Source: Kitasatospora aureofaciens (GTDB taxonomy: Bacteria; Actinomycetota; Actinomycetes; Streptomycetales; Streptomycetaceae). Taken from it: a DNA stretch of 64,000 bases. The notes under the pieces were generated by a model, which worked only from the letters and a program-made list of their open reading frames with translations, searched no databases and was not told where the DNA came from. The stretch covers positions 124,001-188,000 of the forward strand of contig JODU01000006.1 in NCBI GenBank assembly GCA_000720845.1, read 5' to 3'. How positions within the stretch are numbered: position 1 is the stretch's first letter; each line of letters opens with the position of its first letter. Both the position numbers and the translations under genes were made by a program. Below are positions 8,995 through 16,864 of the stretch, one piece after another.

Positions 8995-9001
8995 TGGAGG
9001 C

Positions 9002-9406
9002 ATGTCGACCACGCAGGAGCGCACGGCGGAGCAGGATCTGCCGTACGACGTGTTCTCGCGGGCCTGTCCCTCGCGCGGCACCCTGGAGCACGTCACGGGG
9101 CGCTGGGGCGGGCTGACGCTCGGCGCGCTGTACGAGAGTTCCCTCCGGTTCAACGAGCTGCGGCGCCGGGTGGACGGCGTCAGCGAGAAGATGCTGGCCC
9201 AGACCCTGCACGCGCTGGAGCGCGACGGGCTGGTGCACCGGGAGGCCCAGCCGACCAACCCGCCTCGGGTGGACTACGAGCTGACGCCGCTCGGGCGCGA
9301 GGTGGCCGAGCGGCTGAGGGCGCTCATCCAGTGCCTGGAGGGCCGGATGGACGAGGTGCTGGCATCGCGCGAGCGCTACGACGCGCAGCGGATGCCTACG
9401 GCGTGA
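9002..9406 (+). CDS. HxlR-family winged-helix transcriptional regulator
   Basis: A 134-residue DNA-binding protein of the MarR-like HxlR family. The conserved CPSRGTLEHVTGRWG start, the FNELRRRVDGVSEKMLAQTLHALERDGLV recognition-helix region (about residues 48-76) and the wing VDYELTPLGREV are all visible. A single Cys near residue 19 sits where redox- or electrophile-sensing HxlR members have theirs. The transcript may be leaderless. The last 11 bases overlap the end of mutM on the other strand. No adjacent divergent oxidoreductase target is present, so its regulon is unknown. Confidence 0.9.
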   Translation: MSTTQERTAEQDLPYDVFSRACPSRGTLEHVTGRWGGLTLGALYESSLRFNELRRRVDGVSEKMLAQTLHALERDGLVHREAQPTNPPRVDYELTPLGREVAERLRALIQCLEGRMDEVLASRERYDAQRMPTA

Positions 9407-10256
9407 TCCTCGGCGCCCGCTGGCACTTCGGACAGAAGTAGCTGGAGCGGTTCATCCACGGCCGGCGGCGCATCGGTGTGCCGCAGCGCCGGCAGGGCAG
9501 GCCCTCGCGGCCGTACGCGTCGAGCGAGCGGTCGAAGTAGCCGGACTCTCCGTTGACGTTGACGTACAGGCTGTCGAAGCTGGTGCCGCCGACGGCGAGG
9601 GCGGCGTTCATGACGTCCCGGACGTGGCTGAGGAGTTCGGTGGTGCGGGGGCGGGTGAGGGTCGCCGTGGGGCGTTCGTAGTGCAGACGCGCGCGCCACA
9701 GGGCCTCGTCGGCGTAGATGTTGCCGACGCCGCTGATCAGTGACTGGTCGAGCAGGGCCCGTTTGACCGTGGTGCGCTTGCGGCGCAGGGCGCGGTGGAA
9801 CGCCTCGTCGTCGAAGAGCGGGTCCAGCGGGTCGCGGGCGATGTGCGCGATGACGTCGGGCAGTCCGTCGGGGGTGGTCTCGTGCAGCGAGAGGCCGCCG
9901 AAGGTGCGCTGGTCGACGAAGCGGAGTTCGGTGCCGAGGGCGTCGGCGAAGCGGACGCGGATGCGCAGGTGCTTCTCGGCGGGTGTCTCGTGCGGCTGGA
10001 CCAGGAGCTGGCCGCTCATGCCGAGGTGGGCGAGGACCGCCTGGTCGGTGTCCTCCAGGGGCAGCCACAGGTATTTGCCGCGGCGGCTGGGTGTGCCGAC
10101 CCGATGGCCCTCGATGCGGTGGGCGAAGTCGTCGGGTCCGGCGAGGTGCCGGCGTACCGCGCGCGGGTGCAGTACCTCGGCGTCGGCGACGGTCCGGTGG
10201 GCGACCCAGCGCTCCAGGCCGCGCCGTACGACCTCTACCTCGGGCAACTCGGGCAT
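9396..10256 (-). CDS. mutM: formamidopyrimidine-DNA glycosylase
   Basis: A 286-residue base-excision repair enzyme that removes 8-oxoguanine and ring-opened purines and nicks the abasic site. The mature N-terminus PELPEVE carries the catalytic Pro and Glu. The C-terminus has the zinc finger C-x2-C...C-x2-C (PCRRCG and FCPKCQ), and the helix-two-turn-helix region lies at about residues 140-200. ATG at 10256 follows GAGGGGAA. It is the last gene of the minus-strand series rnc-mutM, 103 bases after rnc. Confidence 0.96.
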   Translation of the reverse strand: MPELPEVEVVRRGLERWVAHRTVADAEVLHPRAVRRHLAGPDDFAHRIEGHRVGTPSRRGKYLWLPLEDTDQAVLAHLGMSGQLLVQPHETPAEKHLRIRVRFADALGTELRFVDQRTFGGLSLHETTPDGLPDVIAHIARDPLDPLFDDEAFHRALRRKRTTVKRALLDQSLISGVGNIYADEALWRARLHYERPTATLTRPRTTELLSHVRDVMNAALAVGGTSFDSLYVNVNGESGYFDRSLDAYGREGLPCRRCGTPMRRRPWMNRSSYFCPKCQRAPRITP

Positions 10257-10359
10257 GGCTTCCCCTCGGATGGGCCGGTGGGCCGGGCTGGTGGACGGGC
10301 GACGAGCCGAACGCCCGCCCCGGAGGCGGGGCGGGCGTTCGGACCGTGCGGTGGACGGT

Positions 10360-11178
10360 TCAGGCGGAGGCGGACGCCTCGTCGGTGTCCAGGTCGACGG
10401 CGTTCGCCGTCGCCTTGGCTCGCTCGTCCGCCGCGGCCCGGATGGACCGCCACGCGGATTCCGCGGCCTGCTGCTCCGCCTCCTTCTTGCTGCGGCCGGT
10501 GCCGGTGCCGTACGAGACGCCTCCGACGCGGGCGGCAGCAGTGAAGGTCTTCTCGTGGTCGGGGCCGGTCTCCGTGACCAGGTACTCGGGGACGCCGAGC
10601 CCTTCGGTCGCGGTGAGCTCCTGGAGGCTGGTCTTCCAGTCCAGGCCGGCACCGAGGTTGGAGGACTTCTCGATCAGCGGGTCGAACAGGCGGTGCACCA
10701 GTTCGGAGGCCGCGTCGAGGCCCTGGTCGAGATAGACCGCGCCGATCACCGCTTCGAGGGTGTCGGCGAGGATGGACGCCTTGTCCCGGCCTCCCGTGCC
10801 TTCTTCACCGCGGCCGAGCCGGATGAAGGAGCCGAGTTCGAGCCCACGGCCCACCTCCGCCAGCGCACGCGAGTTGACCACCGCGGCCCGCAACTTGGCC
10901 AGCTGGCCTTCGGGCAGGTCGGGGTGGGTGCGGTACAGCGTGTCCGTGACAACGAGGCCGAGGACGGAGTCACCGAGGAACTCCAGCCGCTCGTTCGTCG
11001 GCAGACCGCCGTTCTCGTACGCGTAGGAACGGTGGGTCAGTGCACGCACCAGAAGGGCGGACTCGAGCTGATAGCCGAGCCGCCCTTCCAGAAGCGTGTG
11101 GGACGAGGCCTGGGTGTCCGCCTTCTTCTTGGCGGGTGGGTCCGCCTTGGCGTCTTCCGCCTTCTTGGGGACTGACAC
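10360..11178 (-). CDS. rnc: ribonuclease III
   Basis: A 272-residue double-strand-specific endoribonuclease for rRNA, operon mRNA and antisense-RNA processing; in S. coelicolor the orthologue (AbsB) globally affects antibiotic production. The catalytic domain has the signature NERLEFLGDSVLGL and acidic residues in the second conserved block (DTLEAVIGAVYLD). A C-terminal dsRNA-binding domain starts near residue 175 (WKTSLQELT.. to ..AAESAWRSI). A Lys-rich N-terminal extension precedes the catalytic domain. GTG at 11178 has AGAGG five bases upstream. The gene follows rpmF by 19 bases, a classic co-transcribed pair. Confidence 0.96.
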   Translation of the reverse strand: MSVPKKAEDAKADPPAKKKADTQASSHTLLEGRLGYQLESALLVRALTHRSYAYENGGLPTNERLEFLGDSVLGLVVTDTLYRTHPDLPEGQLAKLRAAVVNSRALAEVGRGLELGSFIRLGRGEEGTGGRDKASILADTLEAVIGAVYLDQGLDAASELVHRLFDPLIEKSSNLGAGLDWKTSLQELTATEGLGVPEYLVTETGPDHEKTFTAAARVGGVSYGTGTGRSKKEAEQQAAESAWRSIRAAADERAKATANAVDLDTDEASASA

Positions 11179-11197
11179 AGTGCCTCTCACCAGCCGC

Positions 11198-11371
11198 TCA
11201 GACCTCGAGGACCTGGCGCTTGTTGTAAGTGCCGCAAGACGGGCACGCGATGTGCTGCTGCTTGGGCTCGTGGCAGCGCTCGCACGCAACCAGGGTGGGG
11301 ACCGCAGCCTTCCACTGCGACCGGCGGTGGCGCGTGTTGCTGCGCGACATCTTCCGCTTCGGAACAGCCAC
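11198..11371 (-). CDS. rpmF: 50S ribosomal protein L32
   Basis: A 57-residue ribosomal protein. The N-terminal MAVPKRKMSRSNTRHRRSQW is invariant L32, and the zinc ribbon is CERCHEP...CPSCGTY. GTG at 11371 follows GGAGAAG. It lies between the YceD-like gene (2-base gap) and rnc (19-base gap), so the three are almost certainly one operon. This arrangement is common across bacteria. Confidence 0.97.
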   Translation of the reverse strand: MAVPKRKMSRSNTRHRRSQWKAAVPTLVACERCHEPKQQHIACPSCGTYNKRQVLEV

Positions 11372-11373
11372 GG

Positions 11374-12027
11374 CTACTTCTCCTGCTTCTCGGCGGCGTC
11401 CGCGGAGTCTGCCCCGTCGCCGCTCATCTCGTCCTTCTCGCCGTCTCCGAGTGAACCGGCGAGTCCCTGCAATGCCGCCCAACGGATGTCGACGGCGTCG
11501 TGGTGGTGGTCCGGGTCGTCCGACAGGCGCACTCCGCACTCGGAGCACAGGCCCTGGCAGTCTTCCTGGCACACCGGCTGCATCGGCAGTGCGAGCACCA
11601 CCGCGTCGCGCAGCACGGGTTCGAGGCCGATCAGTCCGTCCTCGACGAAGTACCTGTCCTCGTCGTCCTCGGCGTCGTCGCCCGGTTCCGCCACGGGGCG
11701 GCCACGGTCGTCGGCGTCAGGGTACGAGAACAGCTCCTGGAAGTCCGCTTCGAGCTGCTGCTCCAGCGGCTCCAGACACCTTACGCACTCCCCCTCGGCC
11801 CTGGCACGGGCGGTGCCTGTGACGAGCACCCCTTCCATGACCGACTCGAGCCGGAGATCGAGCTCCACCGGGGCGCCTTCCGGCACTCCGATGACTCCCT
11901 GGAGACCGAAGTCCTTGGGAGCGTCGACCGTGCGGGTCAGGCGCTGGAGCGCACCGGGCCGCCGTCCCAGCTCGTGCGTGTCGAACACGAGGGGGTCGCG
12001 GTGGTCGAGGCGCGCGTTCAGAACCAT
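11374..12027 (-). CDS. YceD/DUF177-family protein
   Basis: A 217-residue cytosolic protein upstream of rpmF, the usual position of this family, which has been linked to 23S rRNA and large-subunit maturation. It contains the conserved central ECVRCLEPL motif and a C-terminal CQEDCQGLCSECG cluster, together a four-or-more-cysteine metal-binding pattern, then an acidic Asp/Glu-rich tail. ATG at 12027 has AGGA immediately in front, so the ribosome-binding site is poor and a nearby non-ATG start cannot be excluded. Confidence 0.88.
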   Translation of the reverse strand: MVLNARLDHRDPLVFDTHELGRRPGALQRLTRTVDAPKDFGLQGVIGVPEGAPVELDLRLESVMEGVLVTGTARARAEGECVRCLEPLEQQLEADFQELFSYPDADDRGRPVAEPGDDAEDDEDRYFVEDGLIGLEPVLRDAVVLALPMQPVCQEDCQGLCSECGVRLSDDPDHHHDAVDIRWAALQGLAGSLGDGEKDEMSGDGADSADAAEKQEK

Positions 12028-12170
12028 TCCTGCTTTCGGTCTTCGTGGGTTGGGGGTGCCGCCCTTCGGTGTTCCCGGGCAGCGGCGATCGCGGACGTAC
12101 ACGCGACCGAAGGGCCAGGATACTGGACCATTCGCTCTCGGCCCAATCCGGGCCGGGCACCCCCCTGCCG

Positions 12171-13283
12171 CTAGAGCCCGCGGCCCTGTTCGTACGCCCG
12201 CAGCTGCTCGGCGCTGATCATGCTGGTGTCGAAGAGGCTGGTCTCGTCGAGCGCCTGCGGCTGGGTCTGCGGGGCGTGCGGGGGCTGCTGCGGCTGCGGG
12301 GGCTGGACGTAGCCCTGCTGCGCCTCGTACGCCTGCTGCCCGCCGTCGTACTGGTAGGCGTACGGGTCGGCGCCCTGCTGCTGGTAGCCGTACGGGTCCT
12401 GCCCGCCGTCGTAGGTCTGCTGGTAGGCGGCGTACGGATCGGGCTGCTGGGATGCGTAGCCGTACGCCGGTTCCTGGGCCGGCATCTCCGGTACGGCCTG
12501 CGCCGGCACCTGGGCCGCCGCCGGCTCCGGCTCGCCGTACTGGGGCTGCCTGGGCTGCTCGGCGGCGGAGGGATCGGAGAGGCCCGCGAGGTAGTCGGCG
12601 TCGCTGGAGTGCTGGACGGTGGTCATGTCGTCCGCGAGGACGCCGAGGTCGTCGGTGGCGATCCGGCCGTGCAGCTTCTGGCGGCCTCGGCCGACCGCGT
12701 CCAGGGTCTTGGCCAGGACCGCCTCGAAGGCGCCGAGCTTGGTGTCGACGTAGGCGTCGGCGTCGCGGCGCAGGGTCTCCGGGTCGTGGCTGCGCTCGGG
12801 GGCGTCCTCGTCCTCGTAGCCGTTCTCGTCGAGGCCGGGTCCGGTGCCGAGGAGCTTCTCGCGGCCCCGGCCGACGGAGCCGAGGGTCTTGGTGAGGACG
12901 ACCTCGAAGTTGGCGAGCTTGGAGTCCACGTAGTCGTCGGCCTCGGCGCGGATCTCCTCGGCCTCCTGGCGGGCCTCGGCGAGGATCCGGTCGGCCTCGG
13001 CCTGGGATCGGCGGGCGACCTCGGTGCCGGCGATCAGGGAGCCGCGCTCGGCGTGCGCGCTCTCGATGATCCGGTCGGCCTCCTGGCGGGCCTGCGCGAC
13101 CATCTGCTCGCGGTCGCCGATCAGCTCCTGGGCCTGGGCGAGCGAACCGGGCAGCTGTGCGCGCAGCTCTTCCAGCATCGAGAGCAGTTCGGCGCGGTTG
13201 ACCACGCACGAGGCCGACATGGGCATGGCGCGGGCGCCGGAGACCATCGCGGTGATCTCGTCGAGCTTGTTCTGCACGTCCAC
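12171..13283 (-). CDS. DivIVA-like coiled-coil cell-division protein
   Basis: A 370-residue protein. The N-terminal half (about residues 1-165) is almost entirely coiled coil, with the ARQEADRIIESAHAERGSL and AQAEADRILAEARQEAEEIRAEADDY segments typical of DivIVA-like or ATP-synthase-b-like helices. The C-terminal half is Gln/Tyr/Pro-rich and disordered, with repeated YGYQQQ/YAYQYD-like units. Streptomyces has several such scaffold proteins for polar growth and septation. It lies downstream of coaD on the same strand, with a hairpin (13345-13361) in the gap. GTG at 13283 is preceded by only a weak ribosome-binding site. Confidence 0.75.
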   Translation of the reverse strand: MDVQNKLDEITAMVSGARAMPMSASCVVNRAELLSMLEELRAQLPGSLAQAQELIGDREQMVAQARQEADRIIESAHAERGSLIAGTEVARRSQAEADRILAEARQEAEEIRAEADDYVDSKLANFEVVLTKTLGSVGRGREKLLGTGPGLDENGYEDEDAPERSHDPETLRRDADAYVDTKLGAFEAVLAKTLDAVGRGRQKLHGRIATDDLGVLADDMTTVQHSSDADYLAGLSDPSAAEQPRQPQYGEPEPAAAQVPAQAVPEMPAQEPAYGYASQQPDPYAAYQQTYDGGQDPYGYQQQGADPYAYQYDGGQQAYEAQQGYVQPPQPQQPPHAPQTQPQALDETSLFDTSMISAEQLRAYEQGRGL

Positions 13284-13416
13284 CGTGTGCTCGCCACTCT
13301 CTACAGCTGTGTTGGAGACGGACGGGACGACTGTACGACCCTGGGGTGTCCCGGGGACACCGGGTGACGGGTTGTCAGTCTCCGGGGGCCGTGGCGGTGG
13401 CCGTGCGACGGGGCGG

Positions 13417-13896
13417 TCAGCGGTTCCTCAGGCGCTCCGTGAGGGCGTCGAGGACCAGCGGCGGCACCAGGTGGGCGACGTCGCCGCCCCAGGTCGCGAC
13501 CTCCTTGACCAGGGAGGACGACAGGAAGCTGTAGGTGGGGTTGGTGGGGATGAAGAGGGTCTCCACACCGGAGAGGCCGTTGTTCATCTGGGCCATCTGA
13601 AGCTCGTAGTCGAAGTCGCTGACCGCGCGCAGGCCCTTGACGATGGCGGGGATCTCGCGCTGCTTGCAGAAGTCGACGAGCAGACCGTGGAAGGACTCGA
13701 CGCGGACGTTCCCGTACTCGGCGGTGACCTGGCGGATGAGGTCGATCCGCTCCTCGATCTCGAACAGGCCCTTCTTCGCCTGGTTGATCATCACGGCGAC
13801 GTAGACCTCGTCATAGAGGCTGGAGGCCCGGGCGATGATGTCGAGGTGTCCGTTGGTGATCGGGTCGAACGACCCGGGACAGACGGCACGGCGCAC
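13417..13896 (-). CDS. coaD: phosphopantetheine adenylyltransferase
   Basis: A 159-residue enzyme transferring AMP from ATP to 4'-phosphopantetheine, the penultimate step of coenzyme A synthesis. The nucleotidyltransferase signature PGSFDPITNGHLDII (T/HxGH class) is at the N-terminus, and the substrate-binding VKGLRAVSDFDYELQMAQMN and the late SFLSSSLVKEVA are present. GTG at 13896 follows GAGGGA, and the length fits the family. An in-frame ATG at 13926 is less likely. It follows rsmD by 26 bases, the standard rsmD-coaD pair. Confidence 0.96.
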   Translation of the reverse strand: MRRAVCPGSFDPITNGHLDIIARASSLYDEVYVAVMINQAKKGLFEIEERIDLIRQVTAEYGNVRVESFHGLLVDFCKQREIPAIVKGLRAVSDFDYELQMAQMNNGLSGVETLFIPTNPTYSFLSSSLVKEVATWGGDVAHLVPPLVLDALTERLRNR

Positions 13897-13922
13897 TTGT
13901 GTTCCCTCGCTCTCCGGTCCGG

Positions 13923-14510
13923 TCATCGTGCGTCTTCGCACGTAGAGGCGGCGCGACCGTACCAAAACGTTCCCTCGCCGTAGCGACGGGCCCGGATCGC
14001 TTCGAAGCCGTGCGGCCAGCGGAATTCGCCGCCCCTGGTGCTGCGCTCCACGGTGACGAGCGCTTCCGCCCCGAGCCACCCCTCCGTACGGAGTGTGAGC
14101 AGGATCTCGCGAAGATCGTCGTCCGAGACGGCGTACGGCGGGTCCAGGAAGACGACGTCGTACGGCTCCTCCGGGGCCGGGGTGCGGATGATCTGTTCCG
14201 CTTTGCCCGCCCTGACCTCGGCGCCGGGCAGACCGAGGGACGTGACGTTCTCCCGGACCGTGCGGGCGGCACGGGCGTCGGCCTCGACGAGCAGGACGTG
14301 CCCCGCGCCCCGCGAGAGCGCCTCCAGGCCGACGGCGCCGGAACCCGCGTACAGGTCGAGGACCCGCTCGCCGTCCAGCGGGCCGCCGAGCAGGGACTGC
14401 CAGGTGGAGAACAGGCCCTCGCGCGCGCGGTCGGAGGTGGGACGGGTGCCGGTTCCCGGCGGGACGGCCAGTCGACGTCCGCCGGCCTTGCCGGCGATCA
14501 CGCGGGTCAT
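13923..14510 (-). CDS. rsmD: 16S rRNA (guanine-966-N2)-methyltransferase
   Basis: A 195-residue SAM-dependent methyltransferase acting on the 30S subunit. The N-terminal MTRVIAGKAGGRRL is typical. SAM motif I is VLDLYAGSGAVGLEALSRG, motif II is LLVEAD, and the catalytic motif IV is DPPY. It sits between recG and coaD on the minus strand with short gaps (55 and 26 bases), as in most actinobacteria. Confidence 0.95.
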   Translation of the reverse strand: MTRVIAGKAGGRRLAVPPGTGTRPTSDRAREGLFSTWQSLLGGPLDGERVLDLYAGSGAVGLEALSRGAGHVLLVEADARAARTVRENVTSLGLPGAEVRAGKAEQIIRTPAPEEPYDVVFLDPPYAVSDDDLREILLTLRTEGWLGAEALVTVERSTRGGEFRWPHGFEAIRARRYGEGTFWYGRAASTCEDAR

Positions 14511-14565
14511 TTCTGGGTCCTTGTCGGTGTGCTCGGGTGGAGGGACGGTGTCCGCTGCCAGTCTC

Positions 14566-16785
14566 TCAGCCCTTCTCCAGGTACTGCTCCCGCTCCTCGT
14601 CCAGCAGTGCCTCCAGGGCCGTGCGCAGCCCCGGCAGACCGGTCAGCTCCGGGTCGGCGGCGACGACGGCCGCCGCCTCCTGCCTCGCCTCCGCGATGAT
14701 CTCCTCGTCCTCGATGACGGCGAGCACGCGCAGGGAGGTGCGGGCGCCGGACTGGGCCTGGCCGAGCACGTCGCCCTCGCGGCGCTGTTCGAGGTCGATG
14801 CGGGAGAGCTCGAAGCCGTCGCGGGTGCTCGCGACCGCGTTCAGCCGCTGGCGGGCCGCGCTCGCCTCGGGCATCTCGCTGACCAGCAGGCACAGGCCGG
14901 GAGCGGAACCGCGCCCGACCCGGCCGCGCAGCTGGTGCAGCTGGGAGACGCCGAAGCGGTCGGCGTCCATGATCACCATCGCGGTGGCGTTGGGGACGTT
15001 CACGCCGACCTCGATGACAGTGGTGGCGACCAGGACGTCGGTCTCCCCGGCGGCGAAGCGGCGCATCACCGCGTCCTTGTCGTCGGGCTGCATCCTGCCG
15101 TGCAGGACCTCGACCCTGAGCCCTTGGAGTGGTCCCTTGGCCAGTCCCTCGGCGACGTCGAGGACGGCCAGCGGGGGGCGCTTGTCGGCATCGCCCCCGG
15201 GGGGCTGCCCGGACTGCTTGGCGCCCTTCTTCGGATCCTCGTCCTCGTCGCCGATGCGGGGGCAGACGACGTACGCCTGGTGGCCGTTGGAGACCTCCTC
15301 GCGGACCCGCTCCCAGGCGCGGGCGAGGAAGTGGGGTTTGTCGGCGGCCGGGACGACGTGGCTGGCGATCGGGGACCGGCCGGCCGGGAGCTGGTCAAGG
15401 ACGGAGGTCTCCAGGTCGCCGAAGACGGTCATCGCGACGGTGCGCGGGATGGGCGTGGCGGTCATGACGAGCAGGTGCGGGGGCTGCTTGCCCTTGCCGC
15501 GCAGGGCGTCGCGCTGCTCGACGCCGAAGCGGTGCTGCTCGTCCACGACGACCAGGCCGAGGTCGTGGAACTGGACCTTGTCCTCGATCAGCGCGTGGGT
15601 GCCGATGACGATGCCCGCCTCGCCGGTGGCCAGGTCGAGCAGGGCGTGCCGGCGGGCGGCGGCGCCCATGGAGCCGGTCAGCAGCACGACCTTGGTGGCG
15701 TGCTCGGCGCCGCCCAGCATCCCGCCCTCGGCCAGCTCGCCCATCATCTCGACGACCGACCGGTGGTGCTGCTGGGCGAGCACCTCGGTGGGCGCCAGCA
15801 TCACGGCCTGCCCGCCCGAGTCGACGACGGCGAGCATGGCGCGCAGGGCGACCAGGGTCTTGCCGCTGCCCACCTCGCCCTGGAGCAGCCGGTGCATCGG
15901 GTGGTCGGTGGCGAGGTCGTCGAAGATCTCCCGGGAGACCTTCTGCTGGCCGTCGGTGAGGGTGAAGGGGAGACGGTCGTCGAAGGCGGTGAGCAGCCCG
16001 TCGGCGCCGGGCTTCCTGGGGACGGCGGGGAGCTGGGTCTCGGCGTGGCGGCGGCGGGCGAGGGCCACTTGGAGGACGAAGGCCTCGTCCCACTTCAGGC
16101 GGGCGCGGGCGTCCTCGATGTCGGCCTTGGTGTGCGGGCGGTGGATCTTGAGGAGGGCCTCGGGCAGGGAGACCAGGCCCCGGCCCTCGCGCAGGGAGCC
16201 GGGGAGCGGGTCGACGGCCTCCTGGGCACTGGGCAGCACCGTCTGGATCGCCTTGGCGAGCTTCCAGGACTCCAGCTTGGCGGTGGCCGGGTAGAGGGGG
16301 ATGAGGGCGCCCGCCCAGGACTCGACGGTCTCCTCGCCTTCGGTGTCACCGCGCAGCAACTCGTACGCCGGGTGGGCCAGTTGCAGTCGGCGGTTGAAGA
16401 CGGAGACCTTGCCGGCGAACATCGCGCGGGTGCCCGGCAGCAGTTCCTTGTGGGGTTTGTGGACGCCGTTGCCGAAGAAGACCAGTTGGAGGCGGCCGCT
16501 GCCGTCCGTGATGGTGACTTCGAGGCGCTGTCCCTTGCCGCGCGGGGCCTTCGAGGAGGCGAAGGTGTGCAGCCGGGCGTCGGCGACCTGGGCGACCACG
16601 GTGACGTGCTCGTCCATGGGGAGGTCGGCGAGGTGGGTGAGCTGACCGCGCTCCTCGTATCTCCTGGGGTAGTGGTGGAGGAGGTCGCCGACGGTGTGCA
16701 GGCCGAGGTGCTCGGCCATCACCTTCGCGGTGGCGGGGCCGAGGACCTTCTTCAGGGGTTCTCGCAGTGCGGGCACGAGATCCAT
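14566..16785 (-). CDS. recG: ATP-dependent DNA helicase RecG
   Basis: A 739-residue SF2 helicase that remodels stalled forks and branched DNA. The wedge/OB domain occupies about residues 1-230. Motor domain 1 carries Walker A (GEVGSGKTLVAL) and the DEQH box (VVVDEQHRFGV). Motor domain 2 carries the VLVATTVIEVGVNVPNA and QLRGRVGRG motifs, and the C-terminal TRG hook region follows. ATG at 16785 begins MDLVPALREPLKKVLG; the seven residues in front are unlikely to be translated. The ribosome-binding site is weak. It lies downstream of the DAK2-domain gene with a 79-base gap. Confidence 0.96.
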   Translation of the reverse strand: MDLVPALREPLKKVLGPATAKVMAEHLGLHTVGDLLHHYPRRYEERGQLTHLADLPMDEHVTVVAQVADARLHTFASSKAPRGKGQRLEVTITDGSGRLQLVFFGNGVHKPHKELLPGTRAMFAGKVSVFNRRLQLAHPAYELLRGDTEGEETVESWAGALIPLYPATAKLESWKLAKAIQTVLPSAQEAVDPLPGSLREGRGLVSLPEALLKIHRPHTKADIEDARARLKWDEAFVLQVALARRRHAETQLPAVPRKPGADGLLTAFDDRLPFTLTDGQQKVSREIFDDLATDHPMHRLLQGEVGSGKTLVALRAMLAVVDSGGQAVMLAPTEVLAQQHHRSVVEMMGELAEGGMLGGAEHATKVVLLTGSMGAAARRHALLDLATGEAGIVIGTHALIEDKVQFHDLGLVVVDEQHRFGVEQRDALRGKGKQPPHLLVMTATPIPRTVAMTVFGDLETSVLDQLPAGRSPIASHVVPAADKPHFLARAWERVREEVSNGHQAYVVCPRIGDEDEDPKKGAKQSGQPPGGDADKRPPLAVLDVAEGLAKGPLQGLRVEVLHGRMQPDDKDAVMRRFAAGETDVLVATTVIEVGVNVPNATAMVIMDADRFGVSQLHQLRGRVGRGSAPGLCLLVSEMPEASAARQRLNAVASTRDGFELSRIDLEQRREGDVLGQAQSGARTSLRVLAVIEDEEIIAEARQEAAAVVAADPELTGLPGLRTALEALLDEEREQYLEKG

Positions 16786-16864
16786 TGCACACCACGCCAC
16801 TGACAACGGCCCAGGGGAGCGCCGTACCGGCCTCCTCCCGGCCCTCCTGGTCCGCCTGCCCCCC

